Assembly: GCF_004364345.1 (NCBI RefSeq)
Contig: NZ_SOCA01000002.1
Location: 571,711 to 635,710, forward strand
Reading direction: 5' to 3'
Length of the DNA stretch: 64,000 bases
From: Prosthecobacter fusiformis
GTDB taxonomy: Bacteria > Verrucomicrobiota > Verrucomicrobiia > Verrucomicrobiales > Verrucomicrobiaceae
Position numbers and translations under genes: made by a program. The notes under the pieces are model-generated. The model had not been told where the DNA came from. It was given only the letters and a program-made list of their open reading frames with translations, and searched no databases. Shown here one piece after another: positions 20,214 to 28,348 of this stretch; position 1 is the stretch's first letter; each line of letters starts with the position of its first letter.

Positions 20214-21179
20214 TCAAGTCATACAGAGAGGTTTGTTTTTGGATTGTGCCCGCAGGTCATTCAGAAACTTCATTGTGACCTTGGTCGGGCTGGGTTCGCT
20301 GATGCTGATATAAGTCTTGCCATCCTTTTCATGGGTCTCAGTCACCGGGTCGGAAGAGGGTGAATACAGGCCTTGCAGATATTGATAGCTGAACGCTTCC
20401 CCACCCATGTCCTTCAGATGACGTTCGAGGTCATTCCAGCCTTCGAGGCTGGGGTGCAGCAGATCACCTGCCTTTTGTTGATGAGGTATTTCCGGCGGGA
20501 AAGGCCAGATCCTGTCCTTGAGAGCCACAGCAGGTAACGCGATCTTTGTCCAGGCAGGTTTCCGGGCGAGAAACGCACTCAAGTCATTTTCACCGAGCCG
20601 ACGGGTAGCCATTACAACCACACCTTCCTTCGGATTTTTCAACAGCCGCTCGATTTCCGCGAATTGTTCCGGGCGGGACCTGTCCAGGCCATGGAGGCTC
20701 TGCGGGTTATCAATGATGACGATGTCGCTCTTCTTATGATACGAGGTATATCCCACGCCAGCATGCCGGATGCCTCCGCCGTAATTCAGCTCAACCGCCT
20801 TTGAACTGCTCTTGATGGCAGCCCTGGGAAAAGTCGAGCGGTATCGGCTGGAACTCATCAGTTCAGCACATAGTTCCTGGATTTGAAGAGCTGACTCTGG
20901 ATGCTCAGAAAGGATCAATACTGATTTCTTCGGGTCTCGTCCCAGAAGCCATGCAGGAAACGAAACCGAGCAAACGTGGGTTTTCAGATAGCCGGGAGGC
21001 AGGTTGAAGATCAGCCGTCTCTTGTCGTGCCGAGTCTCCTGATAGCTCGTCTGAATGAGCTCCGCCATGAGCGTGATATGCCAGTGGGGAAGGAAACTTT
21101 TTCCCGGATTAAGCTCCCGGAATGCAAAGTCGACGAAACTGTCGAGGCGTGTCCTGTAAATCAATTGGGACTCAGTCAT
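20214..21179 (-). CDS. phage terminase large-subunit-like ATPase
   Basis: 321 residues. The ATPase half of a terminase is visible: RRLIFNLPPGYLKT in the Walker A place (PPGYLKT, where phage enzymes often have PPRxGKS), SVLILSEHPESALQIQ, and DIVIIDNPQS as Walker B. A coupling-like VVVMATRRLGENDLSAFL follows. Only a short region is left after it, so the RNase H-like nuclease domain of full terminases (usually 450-600 residues in all) appears absent. It may have been recruited for a non-packaging role or be a degenerate form. The start overlaps the DUF5681 stop by 4 bases. Confidence 0.75.
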   Translation of the reverse strand: MTESQLIYRTRLDSFVDFAFRELNPGKSFLPHWHITLMAELIQTSYQETRHDKRRLIFNLPPGYLKTHVCSVSFPAWLLGRDPKKSVLILSEHPESALQIQELCAELMSSSRYRSTFPRAAIKSSSKAVELNYGGGIRHAGVGYTSYHKKSDIVIIDNPQSLHGLDRSRPEQFAEIERLLKNPKEGVVVMATRRLGENDLSAFLARKPAWTKIALPAVALKDRIWPFPPEIPHQQKAGDLLHPSLEGWNDLERHLKDMGGEAFSYQYLQGLYSPSSDPVTETHEKDGKTYISISEPSPTKVTMKFLNDLRAQSKNKPLCMT

Positions 21180-21553
21180 AGTTCCTCCTTTCCGCGCTTC
21201 GCGAAACGACGTTGTGCATCAAGCAATGCCAATTGGTCATCCAGGTTTTCGTCGAAGTCTTCCAGCTCGACCTCTTCATTTTGGATCATAGATAGGAGCG
21301 TGTTGCGCGCACTTGCCTTTCCTTTGATTGCATCATTGAGGATGGAGATGAACAGCGCTTCACGCTTGGTGATGAGCCTGCCGCTCACCGAAATCTTTTC
21401 ATCGAGCATTTCGTTGAGGATCTCTGTGTTTTTCTTCCTTTTCTTGGGTCGGCCAAGCGGATTGCCTGACTGGCCTTTTTTGAACTGGAACTTCTTTGGC
21501 GGTTTGCCATAGCCCACTTCTTCATCGCTGTTGTTTTTGTCTTCCGAGTTCAT
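21176..21553 (-). CDS. DUF5681 domain protein
   Basis: Start taken at the ATG at 21553 (125 residues), since the region above it is antisense-like and overlaps the methyltransferase gene. The DUF5681 signature VGYGKPPKKFQFKKGQSGNP followed by LGRPKKRKK is complete, then ITKREALFISILNDAIKGKASARNTLL and an acidic tail. The basic Gly/Pro-rich motif suggests nucleic-acid binding. In phage-derived modules this family lies next to terminase-like genes and may take the small-terminase position; that is context-based inference. Confidence 0.82.
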   Translation of the reverse strand: MNSEDKNNSDEEVGYGKPPKKFQFKKGQSGNPLGRPKKRKKNTEILNEMLDEKISVSGRLITKREALFISILNDAIKGKASARNTLLSMIQNEEVELEDFDENLDDQLALLDAQRRFAKRGKEEL

Positions 21554-21560
21554 GGCGGCA

Positions 21561-22868
21561 TCAGAGGAGGTTGCGGTCTTTGTAAGTGATTCCCGTTTCA
21601 ACATGGACGGCTTTTTTGCCGGTCCATTCCTGCCAGCGTGTGATGGCCACATCCACGTAGCGCGGTGACAGCTCAATCCCGTGGCAGATGCGACCGGTCT
21701 TTTCGGCTGCAATGAGCGTGCTGCCGCTGCCCAGAAACGGGTCGAGAACGATTTCCCCGCGACGTGAGCAATCCCTGAGTGCATCCTCAATCATGGCCAC
21801 AGGCTTGATGGTTGGATGAAGGTTGAGCGCTTCATTGCCACCCTTGTCACCGTCGCTGTCCTTCAAATGCATGACCGAGGGATAATTCCACACGTTCGTG
21901 CGATAACGCCCGTGCTGGCCTAGCTCAAAGTGGTTCTGGTGTTTGCCGGTACCGTTCTTGAACACGAAAACGAGCTCATGCTGGCTGCGGTAAAACGTGC
22001 CCATGCCTCCGGCATTCTTGGCCCAGACGCACAGGTTTTTCCATTCTGAATACACGGCTTTGCCTGCGGCAACCAGCTCAAAAGCATGCCGCCAGTCCAT
22101 GCAGATGTAGTGAATGGAACCGTTGGTTGAAAACGATGATAGGTGATCAAAGACCGTTTCGAGAAATGCCTGGAACTCTGCCGCCGTCATCTCTCCCGCA
22201 CCCATGGCAAAGTCACCATGGTTGGCTTCGCAGACCTTGCCGATGTCCCTGGCGGAGAGATTATAGGGAGGGTCGGTGAAGATGATGGAGGCTTTCTCGG
22301 AGCCGGTGAACAGGGTTTTATAAGACCCATGGTCAAGGCTGTTGTCACATAGAATGCGGTGTTCGCCAAGTTGCCAAACATCTCCAAGTCGGGTGATGGA
22401 AGGAAGCGAATCTGCATTTGGAACCGGAGGCTCTTCCGATGAACCATCCTCGTCCAGTGAGAGGAGATTTTCGATTTCACCATACTCGAACCCGGTGACT
22501 TCAAGTTCAAAATCCAGATTGAGATCAGAGAGGAACTTGAAGTTCTCTGCCAGCAAGGTGTTGTCCCATTCGGCGTTTTCCGTCAGCCGGTTGTCAGCAA
22601 TCATGAAAGCGCGGATCTTGCTGTCATCCAAGTCATCAGCTCGGATTGCAGGGACTTGGTCGATGCCTAACAATTTGCAGGCGGCAACCCGGCCATGGCC
22701 GCAGATCAAGCGGCTGTTCGCGTCCACCAGGACAGGCGCTTTGAAACCGAAGGTCTGGATGCTGTCGGCGATCTGGCGGATCTGCTTCTTGCTGTGTTTG
22801 CGAGGGTTGTGCTGATGGGCAGTTAATTGGGCGACAGGGATGGTTTCAATGGAGAGATGGGAATACAT
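21561..22868 (-). CDS. ParB-domain DNA methyltransferase (N6-adenine/N4-cytosine)
   Basis: Start taken at the ATG at 22868 (435 residues), directly before the ParB motif. Residues about 1-150 form a ParB/Srx-like domain (LTAHQHNPRKHSKKQI, LICGHGRVAACKLLG, RAFMIADNRLTENAEWD). Residues about 165-425 are a methylase with the catalytic FTDPPYNL before the SAM-binding DPFLGSGSTLIAAEKTGR, the beta-type order. It would methylate an exocyclic amino group of adenine or cytosine in a specific site. No cognate restriction enzyme is beside it, so it may be a self-protection methylase of the element. It is the first gene of the five-gene minus-strand module. Confidence 0.88.
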   Translation of the reverse strand: MYSHLSIETIPVAQLTAHQHNPRKHSKKQIRQIADSIQTFGFKAPVLVDANSRLICGHGRVAACKLLGIDQVPAIRADDLDDSKIRAFMIADNRLTENAEWDNTLLAENFKFLSDLNLDFELEVTGFEYGEIENLLSLDEDGSSEEPPVPNADSLPSITRLGDVWQLGEHRILCDNSLDHGSYKTLFTGSEKASIIFTDPPYNLSARDIGKVCEANHGDFAMGAGEMTAAEFQAFLETVFDHLSSFSTNGSIHYICMDWRHAFELVAAGKAVYSEWKNLCVWAKNAGGMGTFYRSQHELVFVFKNGTGKHQNHFELGQHGRYRTNVWNYPSVMHLKDSDGDKGGNEALNLHPTIKPVAMIEDALRDCSRRGEIVLDPFLGSGSTLIAAEKTGRICHGIELSPRYVDVAITRWQEWTGKKAVHVETGITYKDRNLL

Positions 22869-23393
22869 AATAATTTGGCGTTGGCATGAGGGCATGGACT
22901 TCCACGGGGGATTTCCATGGCGTGAGGGTGTGGATCTATGCGCACGGCATCGCGTGCGTTTTTTTTGTTAGATCTCAGCTTTCAATCAGCCTTTATGAAC
23001 TCTTCCGGTCTCACATTTCGGGTCTCTCTCCCGACAGAGGGGCACTGCCGCCTCCGTGTGAGAATTCTGGGGCACTGCCGCCAAAATTCTGGCACGCTTT
23101 CATTTGGGTCTGACGTCACATTTTATCAAATGACGGGCATCTCGCCCTGGCTGGCACCGCCGAGCCTAATGAGAAACTTTATGGGCACCGCCGCACAAAG
23201 ATTTCAGTGACCGCAGATAGAATCATAACGACAATCAAATGCAAGCATTTTATGGCTGAAAACGCATCATCGAAGCGGCATAACAAGCTGTTGTTTCTGA
23301 CACCCCTTGAGGCTACTCACACGCACCTTCTTGGCCAGCTCTCCGGTTGATCTGAGCCCAACTCAGAAGCTGAATCTTGATGGCATGGAAAGA
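22869..23393. other. 525-bp intergenic region with short GC-rich repeats
   Basis: No plausible gene is present. It must contain the promoter of the methyltransferase-to-recombinase module. The main structure is four copies of a GGCACYGCCG element (23039-23193), listed separately, and a TGACGTCA palindrome near 23111. Confidence 0.5.
23039..23193 (+). repeat. four GGCACYGCCG elements in two spaced pairs
   Basis: GGGGCACTGCCGCC occurs exactly at 23039-23052 and 23069-23082 (30 bp apart). The related GGCACCGCCG occurs at 23153-23162 and 23184-23193 (31 bp apart). The near-equal spacing, three helical turns, is what a cooperatively bound protein would need; the binding protein is unknown. Confidence 0.6.
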
Positions 23394-23633
23394 TCAATAC
23401 CCCGCTTCCCGAAGCAAATCAGACGCCTTCAATTCCAGAGCACGAGCAATGCGGTCAACCGTCTCAATATTGGGCGAACGCTCTCCGCGTTCCAGAAAGC
23501 CGATGTAGGTCCGGTGGTGCCCTGTCAGCACCGCAAATTCCTCCTGGGACAGACTCCTCTCTTCACGCAACTGCCTCACCACGCGTCCAAGACTGCGGGC
23601 GATTTCACGGGAGTTTTTTGAGAGCGAGGCCAA
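23394..23633 (-). CDS. small XRE-family helix-turn-helix regulator
   Basis: 79 residues, nearly all one Cro/C1-type domain: LGRVVRQLREERSLSQEEFA, then LTGHHRTYIGFLERGERSPN and IETVDRIARALELKASDLL. The size and layout match controller (C) proteins of restriction-modification systems and small phage repressors. It lies between the methyltransferase promoter region and a lipoprotein gene transcribed the other way, so it may regulate either side, with the GC-rich repeats nearby as possible targets. Confidence 0.88.
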   Translation of the reverse strand: MASLSKNSREIARSLGRVVRQLREERSLSQEEFAVLTGHHRTYIGFLERGERSPNIETVDRIARALELKASDLLREAGY

Positions 23634-23717
23634 GCCTCAATGAATAGCGCGCTGCTACTTTTGATTCGACATACAGAAAGTAGCGTTAAATGTGTTTGAG
23701 CCGCTGGGCTCAACATC

Positions 23718-24245
23718 ATGAAATCCATCCATCCTCGCTTCATTGCCCCTCTGCTCGCCATCTCCATCTTGGCCAGCTGCCAGTCCTTCAACTCAGCCGT
23801 GACGCCTGGAGTGCGTGTCACCAAAGATGATTTTGATGGTGCGACGATCATCCGCCAGGATCCCGTTTGCGCAGCATCCAGCATGCGTGAGGAACCGCTG
23901 CCTCTGGGCTTCAGTTGGAATTCCTCCACCCCTGACAAAGTTTACCTCACTGTTGGAGTGGTCGGTATTCAAAACGTGTTTGGCCTCGCCTTCAATGTCG
24001 GTGGCCGGACAATTGTGGCTCAAACGGCCAGTCTCACCACAGAGTACGGCCCCTGGTCCACCCGCCGTTTTATGATCGACTACAACGACTTCGAGACCAT
24101 CGCCACGGCCCCGCTGGTGAAGATGAAAGTCTCAGTAGCCAACAGCTACGGAGTCTGCTCCTTCGGCACCTCAACGAACGCACTGGTTGGAAAGAAGATC
24201 CCAGCATTTCTTCAGCAAGTGCGCGCTGCAAGGGGCAGCCAATAA
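23718..24245 (+). CDS. hypothetical lipoprotein
   Basis: 175 residues. A signal peptide ends in a lipobox (LAISILASC), predicting lipidation at the Cys and anchoring in the membrane. The mature part is beta-rich with no recognised domain; LTTEYGPWSTRRFMIDYNDF and two Cys residues (DPVCAAS, YGVCSFG) could form a disulfide. It stands alone between two divergently placed XRE genes. Function unknown. Confidence 0.72.
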   Translation: MKSIHPRFIAPLLAISILASCQSFNSAVTPGVRVTKDDFDGATIIRQDPVCAASSMREEPLPLGFSWNSSTPDKVYLTVGVVGIQNVFGLAFNVGGRTIVAQTASLTTEYGPWSTRRFMIDYNDFETIATAPLVKMKVSVANSYGVCSFGTSTNALVGKKIPAFLQQVRAARGSQ

Positions 24246-24271
24246 GGATGCAAGCTGCTGAATTTTCAGGC

Positions 24272-24526
24272 TCAACACCGGGAAGAATTCAATCGGCGCT
24301 CAACCTCCGCCACAATATTTGCCAGTGGCACCTTCATTCCATCTGCCAGCATTTTGCAGATGAGGATTGATGGAATCCGGTCCCCTGCCTCCATGGTCAC
24401 AATACCGGTTCTTCCCACGCCGGAAATTTCGGAAAGCCTCTTCTGCGACAGTCCAGCCTTCTCCCGCGTCTCCTTGAAGACGGAGGCGAGAACACTGGAA
24501 AATTGGTCGGGAGGCGGGTTTGCCAC
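24272..24526 (-). CDS. XRE-family helix-turn-helix regulator next to mcrBC
   Basis: 84 residues with one XRE domain (FKETREKAGLSQKRLSEISG, GRTGIVTMEAGDRIPS, ILICKMLADGMKVPLANIV). It is divergent from the McrB-like gene with only about 25 bp between the annotated starts, and short palindromes lie in the gap. It probably represses itself and the McrBC pair, in the manner of restriction-system controllers. Confidence 0.85.
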   Translation of the reverse strand: MANPPPDQFSSVLASVFKETREKAGLSQKRLSEISGVGRTGIVTMEAGDRIPSILICKMLADGMKVPLANIVAEVERRLNSSRC

Positions 24527-24549
24527 CCAACACGTTATCGCTTGCTAAG

Positions 24550-24575
24550 TATTGCAATATGTCCGCATTAGGACA
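24550..24575. promoter_or_regulatory. candidate XRE operator at the mcrB start
   Basis: Two adjacent dyads: TATTGCAATA (24550-24559), a perfect 10-bp palindrome, and TGTCC-gcatta-GGACA (24560-24575). They lie between the divergent XRE and McrB-like genes and overlap the first possible McrB start codon. Confidence 0.4.
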
Positions 24576-26390
24576 CGTCTGGATAACACCCCACTCCATG
24601 TCCTGGCAGCAGACAACCACTCCTTCTTTATCGTGACTAGTGCTACTCGAATTCGAAATCTCTACACCTACTTGATCGACCATCGACGGCCTCATGTAGA
24701 TGGATGGCTTCTCGACTACCTGCATTTTTGTCGTAAGGTGGCAAATGTGCGTGAAGCACTGGTGGCTGGGCACAAACTCCGCGAACACTCCGCTTACACC
24801 AACACTGCCTTTGCTGAGTCAGAGGATCCCTGGCGGGCATTCGCCAAGCAGCTGATCTATGAAAAGACAAACGGCATTTCATCCCGAGGCCAGTCGGTTC
24901 TTAGCTGGGAAAATTTCCTCCGCTTCATCGAGGAGAACAGCTTCGTTTTGGCTTTGGAGGAAATGATCAAGGCTCCGAACCGCGAGACATTTGATGGCTT
25001 CTCGGCTGCGTGGGAGATGGTCCGCCAAAAGCATGGAGCCAGCCGGAATCCGCTGCTGATCAACCGCACCCTCGCAGCCTGCACTTGTGATGTCAGCAGC
25101 ACGGTGAACGGGGCTGATTTTGAAACAGTTTTCGCGTGGCTGGTTAATGAAGAACTCATCGCGCCGACAGATGCTCTTGAGGCAGACTGGTATGATAAAA
25201 ATGTCCACTTGATGGGCTGCCTTCACGAGGTGTTTGCCCATGAAATATCGATGAGCGATAACGACCCGAAAAAGATCCCTGAACAGCTGCTGAGCATCTT
25301 TGTCTGGGAGCTTTCTCAAAACATCGCCAACCCCTTCAGTCTTAAGAAGCAAGTGGTGAAGTATGGCGCACCAGGGACGGGAAAAACGTACAGCGCCAAA
25401 CAGAACTCCCGGCTCCTGTTCTCCATCTGGCAGGAAAAACATGGGCGAATTGATCCTGAGTTGAAGTTTGATCAATGCTCCGAGATCGTCCAGTTCCATC
25501 CCTCCTACGGTTACGAAGATTTTATTGAGGGATTGCGTCCCGTCTCCACGCTGGAAGGCAGCTGGCAGCTCCGGTTGCAGAATGGCATCTTCAAGCGGTT
25601 CTGTCAGAGAGCAGGTGCCTGGGAAATTGACGTTTACCAGATTCCCGGTGATGGGCCGGATTTGGCCGCGAAGTGGCCTGAGTTGACCCTTGGACAACTG
25701 AAGCCTCACATTGGAGGATCCTTACAGCATCCGAGTTGGCAGAACATTGCCACCTTGGATGATTCGGTGAAGATTGCGGACGTCACTCCGCCTTTCTTTT
25801 TCATCATTGATGAAATCAACCGGGCCGAGCTTTCACGGGTGCTGGGTGAACTGATGCTCTGCATTGAGTATCGGGGGACTCAAGGAGCCATCTCCACACA
25901 GTACGCCGCTTTGAATACCGGAGAGAGCACCATGCTTAACACTGCGGGTGGGCCAAGGTTTTTCATCCCGCACAATGTTTATCTGATTGGCACCATGAAC
26001 ACCATTGACCGCAGCGTGGAGAGTTTTGACCTCGCTCTCCGCCGCCGGTTCCGCTGGGAGCGGATTGATCCTGACATCTCGACTCTTCGGTATCATCTTA
26101 CTCAGCGGGATGTTTTGCAGGCAAACAGATCAAGGCCGTGGGCAAAGCTTGCAGACAACCTGGAGGCCTTGAATAGAGCGATCCGGCAAACGGATATCCT
26201 CGGTCCCGACTATGAAATTGGGCATGCCTATTTGATGAATCTCAGGTATCCCAACACGCTGAGTTGCAGCGAAGTCCGCTCTAGAGTCTGGGAGGATTCC
26301 ATCGAACCCCTGCTTGAAGAATATCTCCGAGGATCGGGGCGAGCGGAGGGCCTCATGCCTGAATTCAGAAAAGCTTTTGGAATCGCGTGA
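24552..26390 (+). CDS. mcrB: McrB-like AAA+ GTPase/ATPase of a modification-dependent restriction system
   Basis: Up to 612 residues. The N-terminal 250 residues are unrecognised and should hold the DNA-recognition part. The McrB-type AAA+ core follows: Walker A YGAPGTGKT (K278), QFHPSYGYEDFIEG, Walker B FFFIIDEINRAELSRVLGE (D420), the McrB signature IGTMNTIDRSV (482-488) and arginine-finger region LALRRRFRW. McrB rings translocate DNA and activate McrC cleavage. The first in-frame start is a TTG at 24552, inside a palindrome that looks like an operator; GTG at 24633 is a reasonable alternative. The stop overlaps the McrC start by 4 bases. Confidence 0.9.
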   Translation: MQYVRIRTRLDNTPLHVLAADNHSFFIVTSATRIRNLYTYLIDHRRPHVDGWLLDYLHFCRKVANVREALVAGHKLREHSAYTNTAFAESEDPWRAFAKQLIYEKTNGISSRGQSVLSWENFLRFIEENSFVLALEEMIKAPNRETFDGFSAAWEMVRQKHGASRNPLLINRTLAACTCDVSSTVNGADFETVFAWLVNEELIAPTDALEADWYDKNVHLMGCLHEVFAHEISMSDNDPKKIPEQLLSIFVWELSQNIANPFSLKKQVVKYGAPGTGKTYSAKQNSRLLFSIWQEKHGRIDPELKFDQCSEIVQFHPSYGYEDFIEGLRPVSTLEGSWQLRLQNGIFKRFCQRAGAWEIDVYQIPGDGPDLAAKWPELTLGQLKPHIGGSLQHPSWQNIATLDDSVKIADVTPPFFFIIDEINRAELSRVLGELMLCIEYRGTQGAISTQYAALNTGESTMLNTAGGPRFFIPHNVYLIGTMNTIDRSVESFDLALRRRFRWERIDPDISTLRYHLTQRDVLQANRSRPWAKLADNLEALNRAIRQTDILGPDYEIGHAYLMNLRYPNTLSCSEVRSRVWEDSIEPLLEEYLRGSGRAEGLMPEFRKAFGIA

Positions 26391-27841
26391 TCAAGTCACT
26401 GAGCCAGATCTTGAGCGACGGGACTTTGGTGGACAACACGCATCACCAGGCAGTTCTGGGAGTCTTCCAGTCGGGATGGCGTCAAGAAAAGGTAGAGATT
26501 AGACAGGGACGCACTGCGAATAATCCAGCGGCTGTGTGGCCACTTTTGCAAAGCGCTGCCAACCTCCAGATCGACCCAGCTAACATTGTTCTGCGTTCTC
26601 CACAGGCTGACTACGAACACAACACGGATGATCCGTTGATCGCCCTGAGTGGATTCGATCCTCTGAATTTCAGCCTCACCACAGGAAACCTCATTGGCTC
26701 CATCAAGTCGGGAGGCCACACCCTCCGCATCTCAAGCCGCTTTGGCGACGAGTTCCTCCGCTACATCATCGCAGACGCCGATGGGTTTGCCGAGATCCCA
26801 GAACAGGGTGGAACGGCCAAAGGAGGTTACGAATGGCTGCTGAATTACTTTTGGCTGATCAAGCTGAAGAAGGCGTTTCGCTTGGGAATGCCGAAATCGT
26901 ATGAAACCCGCAAAGAATCCCTGACGCAGGTGCGAGGACGGATGGATCCAATCGATTGCCATTTGAATCAGTCGAGGGCTCGCTTTGCCTGTACCTACCG
27001 CGAGCACAGCTATAATAATCCAGCAACTCAGCTCATAGCCCGCACTCTTGAGGATCTGGATGCACGCTCAGGTCTTCACGGCCTGCATTCTCTCAAGCAG
27101 ACTTTCCAGACGGCCACAGGAGGTCGTCGTCATCCTCTGCAAACACTGCTTGCAGCACCTCCCATCCGAAACCCTTACTATGCCGATTACAATCCGGTCA
27201 TGGACCTGGCCAAGCGCATCTTGAAAGGTGATCTGGCCGATGTAGGTCACAACAATCAGACCAGCGCTCTCCTGTTTGATGTCTCGATGCTGTTTGAGTA
27301 TTTCATACGAAAGCTGCTTCGCAAAGCGGGCATGCAGTTGCATGACAAAGCGACAAGCAAGTGGTCCATTTCCCCAGGCATTCCTCACGCCCGCCGAGCG
27401 CTGATCCCGGACCTCGTTTTTGAGCATAAGGGCCGAACTTTTGTGTTTGATGTCAAATACAAGAACTTTCATTTCGACGGGAGAAGCCCCGGTGTGAATC
27501 GAGAAGATCTCTTCCAACTGCACACCTACGTCGGACAGGCCACGAACCATTTTGATGTCGGGGGCTGCGGTTTGATTTACCCGGTGAGGGAATCGCAATG
27601 GCATCGCCAAAACCTCGCTACTACCGGAGGTATTCTCACCAGCACAATCAGGCAAGGAGGTCGGGACATTCCTTTGCACGTCGCCTTCGTCATGGTGCCC
27701 GAGCGTGGGGATGTTCCAGAATCTGAATGGGGACAGGTGTTTCAGAGGCGCTTTCAGACGAGCATTGATACCTTTTTGGATTGTTTTTGTAGCAATATTT
27801 TCGGGGCATTCCACATCGGCCAGAGAGGCGTGTGGGGGTAA
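26387..27841 (+). CDS. mcrC: McrC-like endonuclease subunit
   Basis: 484 residues from a GTG that overlaps the mcrB stop (GTGA). The McrC family pattern is clear: YEWLLNYFWLIKLKKAF, QVRGRMDPIDCHL, then LLFDVSMLFEYFIRKLL and the PD-(D/E)XK nuclease core with IPDLVFEH (D342) and FVFDVKYKNF (D355, K357). McrC cuts DNA when bound to the McrB ring, usually at modified cytosines; the modification recognised depends on the unrecognised McrB N-terminus. The pair forms a complete type IV restriction unit. Confidence 0.9.
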   Translation: MIKSLSQILSDGTLVDNTHHQAVLGVFQSGWRQEKVEIRQGRTANNPAAVWPLLQSAANLQIDPANIVLRSPQADYEHNTDDPLIALSGFDPLNFSLTTGNLIGSIKSGGHTLRISSRFGDEFLRYIIADADGFAEIPEQGGTAKGGYEWLLNYFWLIKLKKAFRLGMPKSYETRKESLTQVRGRMDPIDCHLNQSRARFACTYREHSYNNPATQLIARTLEDLDARSGLHGLHSLKQTFQTATGGRRHPLQTLLAAPPIRNPYYADYNPVMDLAKRILKGDLADVGHNNQTSALLFDVSMLFEYFIRKLLRKAGMQLHDKATSKWSISPGIPHARRALIPDLVFEHKGRTFVFDVKYKNFHFDGRSPGVNREDLFQLHTYVGQATNHFDVGGCGLIYPVRESQWHRQNLATTGGILTSTIRQGGRDIPLHVAFVMVPERGDVPESEWGQVFQRRFQTSIDTFLDCFCSNIFGAFHIGQRGVWG

Positions 27842-28110
27842 AGCAGCCAAGCTGCATGTGCAATTCTGGGATCACTGCTCATTCGCTCCAGCGCCTTGTC
27901 CGCAGCTGACATGGTCGCGTCAGCAATTTTCGACACCCCTGCATCCTCGGCAAGCAGTCGGATGACCTCCTTCCAACGGCGAGTCATCGGAAGGGTTCCA
28001 AGGCACGTGTCCCATAGTTCAGTGAGAGAATTGCTTAACTGTGTCCCACCAAGGCGGTGTTTGGCAACCAAATGTTCCAGCTCGGGAGATTTCCATGTTG
28101 TCGACGACAA
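27754..28110 (-). pseudogene. probable gene fragment, unknown family
   Basis: Up to 118 codons from a TTG at 28110. The first 90 residues read like real protein (WKSPELEHLVAKHRLGG, RRWKEVIRLLAEDAG, DPRIAHAAWLLYP) and the frame stays open 110 bases further upstream, to a stop at 28219-28221, without a better start. The last 30 residues lie antisense to the end of mcrC and look arbitrary. This is best read as a truncated helical protein cut by the arrival or rearrangement of neighbouring modules. A genuine small gene cannot be excluded. Confidence 0.3.
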
Positions 28111-28348
28111 GATCAGCTCGCGGTGGATAAAAAGGCTTCGCCCCTTCTGTGCCCAAGGGCTTTGAGAGAGGATGCTCGTTTGTAAGGCTTCTTTGGGCGG
28201 AGTTGACCACCACGGCGTCTAAAATTGAGCAGTTTTTCGAGCGGGTCGCTGCTATTCTTGCAGTTTTTGTCGAAATTGCGAGGCGGCAACCCTATGAATG
28301 TCTCATCACACGCAAATGCTGGCCACCAGTCGCACATAAAAATCGCAA
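28111..28348. other. non-coding upstream region of the seven-gene array
   Basis: 238 bp with no convincing gene on the plus strand. It presumably carries the promoter of the array that starts at 28349; no clear -35/-10 pair or repeat was found. Confidence 0.4.

Noticed and set aside
21554-21790. 79-residue N-terminal extension of the DUF5681 protein
   Set aside because: It overlaps the methyltransferase gene in another frame and shows no family similarity; the ATG at 21553 fits the family.
17944-22868. Complete prophage
   Set aside because: No capsid, portal, tail or lysis genes occur, and the terminase-like protein lacks a nuclease domain.
27896-28337. Several short open frames on both strands upstream of the array
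   Set aside because: None has a domain, a plausible start site or neighbour support, apart from the possible fragment on the minus strand.
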